From positions 1 to 16,290 of the forward strand of contig JAGFNK010001023.1 in NCBI GenBank assembly GCA_025769875.1: DNA of 16,290 nt. The letters run 5' to 3'. This DNA comes from Russula earlei. Its lineage: Eukaryota; Basidiomycota; Agaricomycetes; Russulales; Russulaceae. The first letter of the stretch is position 1. Every line of letters starts with the position of its first letter. This document shows positions 1 through 7,201 of the stretch, piece after piece. A program made the position numbers and the translations under genes. The notes beneath the pieces were generated by a model. It was not told the origin of the DNA, did no database searches, and saw only the letters and a program-made list of their open reading frames with translations.

Positions 1-794
1 GACGACTGTTATAGTCCAATGACCGTTGTTCCAAGGATATGCAATGGTGTAGGCTGGTTTTAGTCGAATAGTATCGGGTCTTCCTTGGTGTTTTCTTAAT
101 TGGATTCGGGAATATTCTTCAGTGATGCTGCTTTGTGTTAGAACCACTCGGGTCTTCCACAGATATCCTTCGAATTCTGCTGGGGAGATGGCAAAGTCAC
201 TTATTTCCTTGGTGGGGTGCTTGTAAACTATAAAGTGTGTCAGTCGTTGATGCCAAGCTTGGGTACAATAATTCTTGAATTCGATTAATTCTCTCCTTGA
301 ACGTGTAGGTAGGTTTAATGCTAAGAAGGATTGTTCTGGTAGGTAGCAGTGTAAATCAGTACTCCTAAGATCGGCACTATCAGGGGATTCACAAGGGGTG
401 ATGCAAAGGGTTGGGTAGGTACAACAGGGGTAGGAATACGATTGGTAAACAAGGGTAAGTAGGCGTCAGGAGGGGTAGGAGGTAATGGTCTTTCAACAAG
501 AAAACTCTTGCATTGGGAATTGTTTCTCTCTCGGGAGGTCGTTGGGATGACGCGCGTCTCCTGTGTCGAGGAGCCAGATTTATTAAATGGGAAGGTGGTA
601 ATCGCCTGGCGTCCACAAGGTAATTCCGTCAGGAGTAGGAGGTGTATCTGGTCGAAAACCACACGTGCAATACTCTGTTTTGCAGTTACACCTTGCTGTC
701 CACGGATTTGACTCAGTATTTTCTGTGCTGGCAGACCAACGTTCTTGACTAGTTGGGACAGTGGTCTGAATCGGTGTGAGGGGTCGAGGGGCAA
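1..794 (-). pseudogene. ORF C of element I (partial, frameshifted)
   Basis: This minus-strand stretch matches ORF C of element II (8172-8742) at protein level. The shared motif VERPLPPTPP is in one frame (321-794). A second shared block is in another frame from about 390 to 1, including RRELIEFKN, FEGYLWK, ITEEYSRI and a terminal YPWNNGHW. At least one small indel near 390 separates the two. The stop codon lies just beyond base 1, by comparison with TAG at 16123-16125 in element III. The aligned reading frames contain no methionine. The N-terminal part overlaps the end of ORF B in a different frame. I do not recognise the family. The proline-rich start and the W/Y-rich tail suggest a structural or binding protein, but that is a guess. 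Confidence 0.55.
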
Positions 795-1029
795 GACTTG
801 AGGCTTCTAGGATTGCTGGGACAGAATAGTACGCAGGGGGACCAGTATATGAGGCGTCTGGGCTGGTAATTGCCCAAGGTTGATTGTAGTCTGTGTTGTA
901 TAGCCAAGAGTTAGTCTCCCAATCAAAGGTGTTGTGTATTCCTGGTACAACAGCAAGTTGGACGTAAGATTGATTTTCCCTTTGTATTCTGTTGAGGCGT
1001 AGGTGGTAGAACTGAACAGTGAGGCGGTA

Positions 1030-1034
1030 GTAGC
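1030..1034. repeat. Target site duplication GTAGC, left copy
   Basis: GTAGC immediately before the solo LTR. The identical right copy is at 1997-2001. The pre-insertion site reads as uninterrupted ORF B. Confidence 0.93.
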
Positions 1035-1996
1035 TGTCATGAACCATTCTCTGGAGAGGGCCCTTGAAGGACCCTTCCTTATAGGAGGAAACCCAGCCTC
1101 TATGGTGTCACCCTGTTCACACGAGCAAAAGGGGTGAGTAGAGAGGTGTCCACAATATCGTGCGCGCATTGTTGCGCAAGCGATTCTCGGCACAATCGAC
1201 ATACAGCAAGCCCCACTTAAAGGCAACCCTTCTAGCAACAAAAGACAGCATTAGGGCCTTCCTAAGGACCCTTTGGAACGACCCTAGGAACTCTACAATA
1301 GGTACTAACCTGGTATCAAAGGCCCTACAACGCGTTAGTAGACCAACTCTAATAACTATAGAACGAACTATAAGGCAACACTAAGGACCTTAATAGAAGT
1401 ATTAGGGTCGACTCTAAGGACCCTAATAGAACTATATAAGGGCCTTATAAGATAACACTATTCCTAACCAAACTACAAGTCCTCAAATGACCGGCCCTAA
1501 ACTAACTAACAGGAAATGAATCAAGTGCTTGCACGAGCACTAAAGCAGTGAACACGTGGACAATGGAAGCTCTTACTCATCAAGAGAAGCTTCTTACTCA
1601 GCAGCTTACTGAGCATGACTGAGCATGCTCAGTAAGCGTCCTCCAACTTCTTACTCATCACTCTATGGTGCTTGATAACAAGGTTATGACTTGTTCCCTA
1701 TTTAGCAGTTCTCTTGTAGTATATAAGCGCTCAATAAAGTAGCAGACAGTCCTCAGACTGTCCATTTGTTTACAGCACTCTCCAACGCTGGGATACTCCT
1801 TTAAGGACCATCCCCTTGTGACTACCCTGGCCTCTTCCCTGCGTGATTGCTCGACTCTCACAGTAACAATACCTCTCTGGTATCTGTTACTACTCTGGAC
1901 TCTACTTCTTGCCCACACAGTCTTGGACGTCTATCGACTCGTCTTCGAGCTTATCCCTCGCTCTTGAACTGGATAGTTCAACAGTGAGTCTTGACA
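1035..1996 (+). repeat. Solo LTR of family 2, inserted in ORF B of element I
   Basis: The unit begins TGTCATGAACC and ends GTCTTGACA, the TG...CA ends of an LTR, and is 962 bp long. It is flanked on both sides by GTAGC (1030-1034 and 1997-2001), a 5-bp target duplication. It aligns over its whole length with 5341-6303, the 5' LTR of element II. By eye the identity is around 95%, and most differences are transitions. No internal element sequence is present, so it is a solo LTR left by LTR-LTR recombination. It carries a TATA box (TATATAAG, 1720-1727), the 14-bp-arm palindrome (1604-1637), the predicted start AGACTGTCCA (1755-1764) and the R-U5 membrane-segment ORF ending in TGA at 1965-1967. 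Confidence 0.93.
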
Positions 1997-2001
1997 GTAG
2001 C
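1997..2001. repeat. Target site duplication GTAGC, right copy
   Basis: GTAGC directly after the terminal CA of the solo LTR, matching 1030-1034. Confidence 0.93.
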
Positions 2002-2504
2002 TGATGTATGTCCAAGCCAGATAAAACAGGCGATACCCTGTCCTTAAAGAGTGGACAATGATGTGGTGGTGTGGTTGAATGACTCTGGTCCAAAGGTTTA
2101 ATTCACTGGTGCGTAAGGATTGGTAGTCAACTGGTTGTCCTTGGATGTTCTTTGCTTGAGCAAGGTGCCAATATAGTAGTTGTTGTCGTGCTGGAGGTAG
2201 AAGTCGACTAAGGGTTTCAAGATATAGTGCGTGTTCATCGTGGCTTAAGAGTTGTCCAAAAGGCAAGACTCCAAGGAACTCTTTAACAATAAGGTGGGGG
2301 AAGTCTTCGTGAGGTGGTTCAATTTCTGGTACATCGTGTAAGTTGGTTAAAGTGGTGACAGGGAACGCGACGGAGGCCCAGGTTCGATAGTGATTTAGAT
2401 TTAGGACGTGTCTAGTGATAGCATCTTCTTCTTCGTCTTCTTCTAAGGCGTTTTCTCATGGCACTTTAGTTAAAACAAAAGGATCTTTATTCGATCTTTA
2501 TTGA

Positions 2505-2539
2505 AGTGTTACAAGGGTGGTTCTTACTTTTTAAGAACC
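2505..2539 (-). other. Conserved hairpin and 26-nt block at the ORF A/ORF B junction (element I)
   Basis: On the minus strand the ORF A stop TAA (2533-2531) lies at the base of a 7-bp hairpin, GGTTCTT / AAGAACC (2539-2533 with 2525-2519). A 26-nt block, AAAGTAAGAACC followed by ACCCTTGTAACACT (2530-2505), differs from the element II copy at one base, while the flanking coding DNA is widely diverged. The outermost pair is G-C here and A-T in element II, a compensatory change that favours an RNA structure. The function is unknown. Confidence 0.7.
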
Positions 2540-3454
2540 GTGCCCAAGATCTATAGTTTCGAGCTGGTACCTCTCAATTATCTCGAGAGGGTTAAGGGGA
2601 ATACGAGGTGTAAAGCAAAAGCGAAGTAGTTGGGGGTTAAAGCGGATGGTATCGACTGTATAAGTCGAATAGTGACATAGGGACACGTGGTTACTGTTCT
2701 CCTCGAAGTGTAAGTAGCCGTATGCGAAAGCGAGACGTCCGTCCAGGAAGTCATGTATGATAGATAAGCAAAACGAGCCTTCATAAGCAGGATGGTAAAT
2801 TGCAGGCAAGGTAAGTAGTTTCCTAAATAACGAGGTGTTAAAAATGTATGCGATGCGTCCAAGGGGGAAGTCAGCATCCGGGGTGTATATCCCGACATTG
2901 GAGCAGATGCCGAAGGGGGTGAGATTGTACTGGGTGGCAAGGGCAGTGTTGGAGGGTTTGACTGCAAAAGTGTGGACGATGCGTGCACGAAAGGCGGTAG
3001 TGAAGGTGTCTGTGAATGCGCGACGAGCTAATTGGTCTGAGGTAGGGATGCGCCCAAGGTAGTCTTGATGATTCAAATCGTGGAGGGGATGCCACTGCTC
3101 CTGGCGACGATTGGTGGTAGGGAGGACGAAGTACTGGTGCGGATGGAAGCGAAATACTGTGCAAGGGGGGCGGTCAAGGAAACCTTCAGGCAAGGGAGGT
3201 CGGTCCACTTGCGGTTGTTTGTTCTGTGCAGGAGGGGGAGTGCCAACAGGGACAAAGTCGCCTGGGATAGGCTGGGGAATGCTGGGAGACGATGGTGGGG
3301 CTGTTGGGGAGTACAAGAGGCTGATGGGCGAGGATGTGTCGACCGGGTCGATGTCTTCAGTGAGGATGCGAAGGGCGGTGCGTGGGGTAGGTTGCTGAGG
3401 AGAAGGGAGGCGCAAGGAGGTGTTAACCAAAGTGGGAGAGTTAGGAGTGGACAC
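2531..3454 (-). CDS. ORF A of element I: conserved methionine-free retrotransposon protein
   Basis: About 300 codons follow the primer-binding site. The frame is open from 3469, just after an in-frame TGA at 3472-3470. The start shown is a GTG that aligns with a GTG in element II (shared TCAAGTGTCCA). There is no ATG in the frame, so the true start is unknown. Residues 1-100 are proline- and serine-rich and look disordered. From about residue 100 the protein aligns with ORF A of element II at roughly 40% identity by eye. Shared motifs are FHPHQ, VHTFAV, a CSNVGIY block, DFPLGR, AYEGSF, HDFLDGR and PRIPLNPL. No membrane segment or known catalytic motif is visible. Conservation across diverged families suggests it was translated and selected. 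It could be a capsid-associated or accessory protein, but that is not shown. Confidence 0.65.
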   Translation of the reverse strand: MSTPNSPTLVNTSLRLPSPQQPTPRTALRILTEDIDPVDTSSPISLLYSPTAPPSSPSIPQPIPGDFVPVGTPPPAQNKQPQVDRPPLPEGFLDRPPCTVFRFHPHQYFVLPTTNRRQEQWHPLHDLNHQDYLGRIPTSDQLARRAFTDTFTTAFRARIVHTFAVKPSNTALATQYNLTPFGICSNVGIYTPDADFPLGRIAYIFNTSLFRKLLTLPAIYHPAYEGSFCLSIIHDFLDGRLAFAYGYLHFEENSNHVSLCHYSTYTVDTIRFNPQLLRFCFTPRIPLNPLEIIERYQLETIDLGHGS

Positions 3455-3488
3455 TTGAGGGTTGGCTGGTCAATACAGGGATGATGAC

Positions 3489-3498
3489 AGACTGTCCA
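3489..3498 (-). other. Primer-binding site of element I
   Basis: On the minus strand TGGACAGTCT starts two bases after the LTR terminal TTGACA. It is the exact reverse complement of AGACTGTCCA in the same LTR (3795-3786), which lies at the predicted mRNA 5' end. With the next base, G, the match extends to 11 nt. That is the arrangement of Tf1-type self-priming; a tRNA primer is the alternative, because the site begins TGG. Confidence 0.7.
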
Positions 3499-3532
3499 GA
3501 TGTCAAGACACGTACTGCTGATCACTAAGGAC

Positions 3533-3657
3533 TCAGGAGCAGGTGGGCAAGGGTCGGAACAGACAGTACGCGGCGTAAACGGTGTTGAACAGGAGGATGA
3601 GCCAAACGACTAGAAGATACCAGATGGGAACTGGTACGTGTTGCAGGAGGCAGAGGC
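3533..3657 (-). CDS. R-U5 small ORF with a membrane segment (element I LTR)
   Basis: The minus-strand frame ending at TGA 3535-3533 encodes a strongly hydrophobic run beginning IWYLLVVWLILL, followed by NTVYAAY and a basic/proline tail. The family-2 LTR has the equivalent LWYLLLLWTLLLAHAVLDVY at the same place, also just before the LTR end. The two LTR copies of family 1 differ mostly by conservative replacements here. No ATG is present. Upstream the frame appears interrupted by an indel relative to family 2. It may be a signal-anchor peptide. The evidence is conservation by eye only. Confidence 0.45.
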
Positions 3658-3785
3658 GAAGAGTAGAGGCCAGTGCAGTAAGGGGCTTTAAACAAGGCGG
3701 TCGTTGAAGAGTACCTTGAGGACGAGGGAGGACTTTAGACTGAGCGGTCGCAGGGGAGTACCCAGGAAGATGAGAGTATCACAAA

Positions 3786-3827
3786 TGGACAGTCTGACGA
3801 CTGCCATGCTTCATTGGGGCTTATATA
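3786..3827 (-). promoter_or_regulatory. Core promoter and predicted transcript start, element I
   Basis: TATATAAG (3827-3820, minus strand) lies 32 bases before AGACTGTCCA (3795-3786), the complement of the primer-binding site. The last sense ATGs of the LTR are at 3814-3812 and 3807-3805, just upstream of this point; the next ATG downstream is about 900 nt away. That supports a start near 3795. Confidence 0.65.
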
Positions 3828-3964
3828 CAGTGTAAAGGGTGGATTACAAAGCACTGGGACTATTCTAGACTCTTTGGTACCATCCAATAGGACTACAGAG
3901 GCATAAACTTGCTTGTGTCAAGTTTTCAGGCTTACTGAGCGCATTACTGATCATTGTGGAGCGA

Positions 3965-3983
3965 TGACATCATTATGATGTCA
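3965..3983. promoter_or_regulatory. bZIP-like palindrome in U3, element I
   Basis: TGACATCAT-T-ATGATGTCA is a perfect 9-bp inverted repeat around one base, close to the CRE/ATF site TGACGTCA. More TGATGTCA copies follow up to about 4070. It is identical at 10271-10289 in element III. A role as enhancer is inferred. Confidence 0.4.
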
Positions 3984-4329
3984 CTGTGGGGCGTTTAGTA
4001 AGCCTATGAGGTCACTGTGGAGTCGCTCAGTCAGCCATGATGTCATTGGAGCCTTGATGATGTCAGATGATTTATGCAACAGTTTCTAAGAGTTTGTGCC
4101 GCTGTTACGGGTCCATGGTGGCTGGGTGGCCATGTGGCTGCCACGCGATGATTACCCGATTAGGAAACGGGTGCCTGGTCGTGTTATAGTGCTTTTGCAA
4201 TAGCAATATCTTGTACCACGGGAGGGATAGCCCAGAAAATGGAAGGGAGTCGGCAATGCAAAGTGAGAGGGGTCTTTCTTGAGTAAAATAGGACAATCCT
4301 CGGCCAGGACTTGGCCTTGGTTCATAACA

Positions 4330-4626
4330 TCGATTATCTTGCTTAGATCTTATCATACACAGGGAAGACTGCCCTGTTGCGACGACTGCCCCTGCCTGAT
4401 TTGGATCTGAGCCCGTGGCTCGAGCGGGCTCGAGCGGCTAACTAGCCCACTTAGCCACGAGCCAATCAGTAGCTTGGCTCACTCAATTCTATTTGGCTCA
4501 AGTGCATAACTCAGAAAGCGTGGCAGGAACATATGAGCGGGCGGGAGCTCAATATGTAAATCCCACCCCCACCATTTTTCGTTCACATCTCCTCGCAGCT
4601 CTCCATTTCGAGGTCCCTTCTCAGAC
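4330..4626. other. Flanking DNA between element I and a coiled-coil pseudogene
   Basis: No gene was recognised. It contains GCTCGAGCG repeated twice near 4418-4437 and several TTGGCTCA-like words near 4473-4500. The last 60 bases before the ATG at 4627 are C/T-rich like a fungal 5' UTR. It is probably the upstream region of the following pseudogene. Confidence 0.35.
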
Positions 4627-5313
4627 ATGTCCAAAGCCAAAGAAATTCTTGTTCACAGACGTGGTGGTTTTATGTCCACGTCATGGTCCCCGTTTGGCAG
4701 AAGCGGCCAAAAGACTTATCATCATAAGCCTTTGACTTGGACTTGGAGATACAACGAAAGGCTGCGCGTCATCACACATCCATCCCACTGCATTCCTTGC
4801 CGGAGGTGGCAGGAGCATCACCTCGCAGCTACAATGGATGACAAAGAAAAGTCTGAAGAAGAAAAGTCGCTGGACTCTGCATACCAAGCCCGTGACCGTG
4901 CCGCTTCTCGTCCTTTCCAGGGAAGGATTGATCGTCTCAAACAGGAGCGGGACGACTTCCTCGAAGAGCTCGCGGCACTGCATCAGGAACTCGGAAATGC
5001 GTGAACGAAGCTGAAGGAAAGCCTCAACACACGCAACAAACTACAGCGCGCCCTTGTGGATTGTGCCGTCGATCAGCCACACAAGACTGTGGGCTGCACT
5101 CCCGCCTCCCCATCATGCTCATCCGGACAGCATACATGCCTGCGCCTCGCGACCATCACTCATCAAGACTCCTCAACCCCACTATGTCATGCAGAGCGGG
5201 ACGTCATTGCCATTGACTGCGAATCTGAGCAGGATGTACCGTATGTCCCCCCTCCACTCCCACCTATTGCTATGACTCATCGCTGCTCTGACTCCAGGAC
5301 TTCACAGGATTGA
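4627..5313 (+). pseudogene. Coiled-coil protein gene with one in-frame stop
   Basis: From ATG 4627 the frame runs 125 codons to TGA 5002-5004, then stays open in the same frame to TGA 5311-5313. The stop falls inside a predicted coiled coil: acidic MDDKEKSEEEKSL from 4834, then RIDRLKQERDDFLEELAAL before the stop and KLKESLNTRNKLQRAL after it. The heptad pattern therefore continues through the TGA, which points to a nonsense mutation (or sequencing error). The tail holds several cysteines and a DVPYVPPPLPP proline stretch. A second possible start is the ATG at 4834. I do not recognise the family. It may be a fragment of a host or transposon gene. It is the only non-LTR coding sequence in the window, and element II begins 27 bases downstream. 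Confidence 0.5.
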
Positions 5314-5909
5314 TATATGATATAGCATGTACCATAGCAGTGTCATGAACCATTCTCCGGAGAGGGCCCTTGAAGGACCCTTCCTTATAGGAGGAAACCT
5401 GGTCTCTATGGTGTCACCCTGTTCACACGAGCAAAAGGGGTGAGTAGAGGTGTCCACAATATCGCGCGTGCATTGTTGCGTGAGCGATTCTCAGCACAAT
5501 CGACATACAGCAAGCCCCACTTAAAGGCAACCCTTTTAACAACAAAAGACAGTATTAGGGCCTTCCTAAAGACCCTTTGGAACGACCCTAGAAGTTCTAC
5601 AATAGGCACTAACCTAGAATCAAAGGCCCTACAACGTGTTATTAGACCAACTCTAATAACTATAGAACGGACTATAAGGCAACACTAAGGACCTTAATAG
5701 AAGTATTAGGGTCGACTCTAAGGACCCTAATAGAACTATATAAGGGCCTTACAAGATAACACTATCCCCTGACCAAACTACAAGTCTTCAAATGACCGGC
5801 CCTAAACTAACTAACAGGAAATGAATCAGGTGCTCGCACGTGCACTAAAGCAGTAAACACGTGGACAATGAAGGCTCTTACTCATCAGGAGAAGCCTTCT
5901 TACTCAGCA

Positions 5910-5943
5910 GCTTACTGAGCATGACTGAGCATGCTCAGTAAGC
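5910..5943. repeat. Perfect 14-bp-arm palindrome in family-2 U3
   Basis: GCTTACTGAGCATG, a 6-bp spacer ACTGAG, then CATGCTCAGTAAGC. It is identical in the solo LTR at 1604-1637. Neighbouring TTACTCA words resemble AP-1/Gcn4-type bZIP half-sites, so a regulatory role is plausible but unproven. Confidence 0.55.
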
Positions 5944-6025
5944 GTCCTCCGACTTCTTACTCATCACTCTATTGTGCTTGATAACAAGGTTATGACTTGT
6001 TCCCTATTTAGCAGTTCTCTTGTAG

Positions 6026-6070
6026 TATATAAGCGCTCAATAAAGTAGCGGACAGTCCTCAGACTGTCCA
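6026..6070 (+). promoter_or_regulatory. Core promoter and predicted transcript start, element II
   Basis: TATATAAG (6026-6033) lies 35 bases before AGACTGTCCA (6061-6070). That decamer is the 3' arm of a hairpin, GGACAGTC-CTCA-GACTGTCC (6050-6069), and the exact complement of the primer-binding site. The same TATA-to-decamer arrangement occurs in the family-1 LTRs at 32 bases. Confidence 0.65.
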
Positions 6071-6274
6071 TTTGTTTACAGGCACTCTCCATCCCTGGGA
6101 TACTCCTTCAAGGACCGTCCCCTTGTGACCACTCTGGCCTTTTCCCTGCGTGATTGTTCTACTCTCACAGTAACAATACCTCTCTGGTATTTGTTACTAC
6201 TCTGGACTCTACTCCTTGCCCACGCCGTCTTGGACGTCTACCGACTCGTCTTCGAGCTTATCCCTCGCTCTTGA
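6062..6274 (+). CDS. R-U5 small ORF with a membrane segment (element II LTR)
   Basis: One frame is open from the predicted transcript start to TGA 6272-6274, about 70 codons. Residues from about 40 form a hydrophobic segment, LWYLLLLWTLLLAHAVLDVY, followed by RLVFELIPRS. The solo LTR keeps the same segment with one replacement in this stretch. The family-1 LTRs carry a homologous one with a different sequence but the same WYLL core, length and position. No ATG is present. A CTG at 6095 is one possible non-AUG start. It may act as a signal-anchor or small membrane protein, or be the start of a longer product. The function is not established. Confidence 0.5.
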   Translation, partial: DCPFVYRHSPSLGYSFKDRPLVTTLAFSLRDCSTLTVTIPLWYLLLLWTLLLAHAVLDVYRLVFELIPRS

Positions 6275-6297
6275 ACTGGATAGTTCAACAGTGAGTC

Positions 6298-7197
6298 TTG
6301 ACATCTGGACAGTCTCCTACCACCCGTGCTGACCAGTCGACTCATCAAGTGTCCAACGACATTCCAACCCTTAGTTCTTCGGAGCCTCACACTCCCGACA
6401 TCCAACTGCTTTCCCTTCCCCAATCTCTTCCACTTGTCTCAACCCTATCTCCACCGCCCGGACTTCCCCCTGTTGTAACTCTTCCCCTTCCAGGAACTTA
6501 CGTAGAGGATAACCCTCTTGATAATCAAGAAAACATTCCCCCGATCCCACAGGGTTTCTTTAATCCTCCGGACTGTGCGGAGTACGCCTTTCACCCCCAT
6601 CAGTTCCAAGTTTATCGTGTCCGGCATAACGAAGTAGAACACTGGCGTCCTCTGGAGGAAGCAGCACGACGCGACGCCCTTTCTACCATCCCTACTATAG
6701 GTCACTTGCTCCAGCGACCATCCACCGACATCTTTGTTTCCCCCTTCCGAGCCAAAACCGCCCACACTTTTGCGGTACTGCCTACCAACCGCGACCTCGT
6801 CAAACAATTTAGCTTGGCAAGCTTTGAGGTGTGTAGCTCCGTGGGGATACATCCTCCGGACATAGACTTCCCCTTCGGTCGCCTCCATTACTTGTTTAAC
6901 TCATCCATATATCGTCATCTGGAGACACTGCCTCCCATTTATCGATTTGCGTACCAAGGATCTTTCATCCTTACTTCCGTCCACGACTTTCTGGACGGCA
7001 GAGTTTATTACTCATACGCTTACCTAAAGATAGCTGAGGGAGGATATATATCATTCGAGAACAGCTTCTCGAACTCCCTAGACAACCTCCGTGTCTACCC
7101 TGCCCTGTCTCGTTTCTGTTTCCTCCCCCGTCTCCCTCTGAATCCCCTGCTTACTTTGGACCCGCTTCGCCCAAGTGTTATCAATATCGCTACCTAG
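6298..7197 (+). CDS. ORF A of element II: conserved methionine-free retrotransposon protein
   Basis: The frame is open from 6295 (after TGA 6292-6294) to TAG 7195-7197, about 300 codons. It has no in-frame or out-of-frame ATG anywhere. The displayed start is only the edge of the open frame. A GTG at 6349 aligns with the GTG of element I. Residues 1-95 are proline-rich. The conserved part starts at FHPHQ, then AHTFAV, CSSVGIH, DFPFGR, AYQGSF, HDFLDGR, RFCFLPRLPLNPL. Identity to ORF A of element I is about 40% by eye over some 190 residues. No known domain is recognised. It lies first after the primer-binding site, where gag normally starts in chromoviruses, but gag itself is a separate later ORF here. 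Confidence 0.7.
   Translation: MTSGQSPTTRADQSTHQVSNDIPTLSSSEPHTPDIQLLSLPQSLPLVSTLSPPPGLPPVVTLPLPGTYVEDNPLDNQENIPPIPQGFFNPPDCAEYAFHPHQFQVYRVRHNEVEHWRPLEEAARRDALSTIPTIGHLLQRPSTDIFVSPFRAKTAHTFAVLPTNRDLVKQFSLASFEVCSSVGIHPPDIDFPFGRLHYLFNSSIYRHLETLPPIYRFAYQGSFILTSVHDFLDGRVYYSYAYLKIAEGGYISFENSFSNSLDNLRVYPALSRFCFLPRLPLNPLLTLDPLRPSVINIAT
6306..6315 (+). other. Primer-binding site of element II
   Basis: TGGACAGTCT begins two bases after the LTR end at 6303. It is the perfect reverse complement of 6061-6070. The sequence and spacing are the same as in element I. Confidence 0.7.
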
Positions 7198-7201
7198 TGC
7201 A

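Larger units (their letters stand above)
583..2455 (-). pseudogene. ORF B of element I, split by a solo LTR
   Basis: The frame opens after a TGA at 2458-2456, runs leftward to 2002, and resumes at 1034 down to TAA at 583-585. The 962-bp LTR and one GTAGC copy sit between. Removing them restores the frame exactly at the YIS/YYR junction. Similarity to ORF B of element II is clear: an acidic start (EEDEEED), then LPFGQ, then PARQQLLYWHL, then LRLNR, YTGPP and RPLTP, then a C-x-C-x4-C-x-C-G-F motif near the C-terminus followed by ITLWTPGD. No methionine lies in frame. I do not recognise the family. The cysteine motif could bind zinc. Because the LTR insertion separates the two halves, this copy should be non-functional. 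Confidence 0.7.
1..4329 (-). mobile_element. Element I: 5' part of a family-1 Ty3/Gypsy LTR retrotransposon
   Basis: Read on the minus strand, this is an LTR (4329 to 3501), a primer-binding site, ORF A, a conserved hairpin, ORF B and ORF C, running off the left edge. Its LTR matches, at the same 829-bp length, the 3' LTR of element III, which abuts a chromovirus pol. Its left end (1-165) aligns with 16126-16290 of element III. Both facts place it in the same family. The body is interrupted by a solo LTR at 1035-1996. The flank next to the 5' LTR is TCGAT (4330-4334), so a TCGAT target duplication is predicted outside the window. No gag or pol of this copy is visible here. Confidence 0.85.
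3501..4329 (-). repeat. 5' LTR of element I (family 1, 829 bp)
   Basis: On the minus strand it begins TGTTATGAACC (from 4329) and ends GTGTCTTGACA (3501). It matches 9807-10635 over the full length at the same size. U3 contains a 19-bp near-perfect palindrome (TGACATCAT-T-ATGATGTCA, 3965-3983) and further TGATGTCA motifs. The TATA box is at 3827-3820. R-U5 holds two direct repeats of about 30 nt (3686-3715 and 3733-3762) and a membrane-segment ORF. Its first and last bases resemble the family-2 LTR although the U3 bodies look unrelated. Confidence 0.92.
5341..6303 (+). repeat. 5' LTR of element II (family 2, 963 bp)
   Basis: It starts TGTCATGAACC and ends GTCTTGACA and aligns end to end with the solo LTR at 1035-1996. 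U3 holds many ATGs, a cluster of TTACTCA/TTACTGAG words, and a 34-bp palindrome. A TATA box is at 6026-6033 and AGACTGTCCA at 6061-6070. R-U5 encodes a membrane-segment ORF. No ATG occurs between 5995 and the end of the LTR. Confidence 0.92.

Noticed and set aside
807..1241. 144-codon minus-strand ORF
   Set aside because: It runs across the solo LTR boundary at 1035 and mixes LTR antisense with an off-frame of ORF B.
3454..3454. GTG as the real start of ORF A
   Set aside because: The GTG aligns in both families, but the -3 base is C, a poor context, so it is only a landmark, not a supported start.
2531..3454. ORF A as an envelope-like protein
   Set aside because: It has no signal peptide or membrane segment and lies before gag rather than after pol.
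3065..3484. 139-codon plus-strand ORF
   Set aside because: It is the antisense shadow of ORF A of element I, with no similarity to an ORF in element II.
4493..4735. 80-codon plus-strand ORF before the coiled-coil gene
   Set aside because: It starts at a TTG and overlaps the 5' end of the coiled-coil ORF in another frame; no conserved feature is seen.
5336..6308. Target duplication around the 5' LTR of element II as a solo LTR
   Set aside because: The flanks AGCAG and TCTGG do not match, and the right flank is the primer-binding site, so this is the 5' LTR of an element, not a solo LTR.
6304..6315. tRNA-primed primer-binding site
   Set aside because: The site begins TGG, as tRNA-primed sites do, but I cannot match the rest to a tRNA, and the exact complement at the predicted mRNA 5' end in both families explains it better. 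Not excluded.
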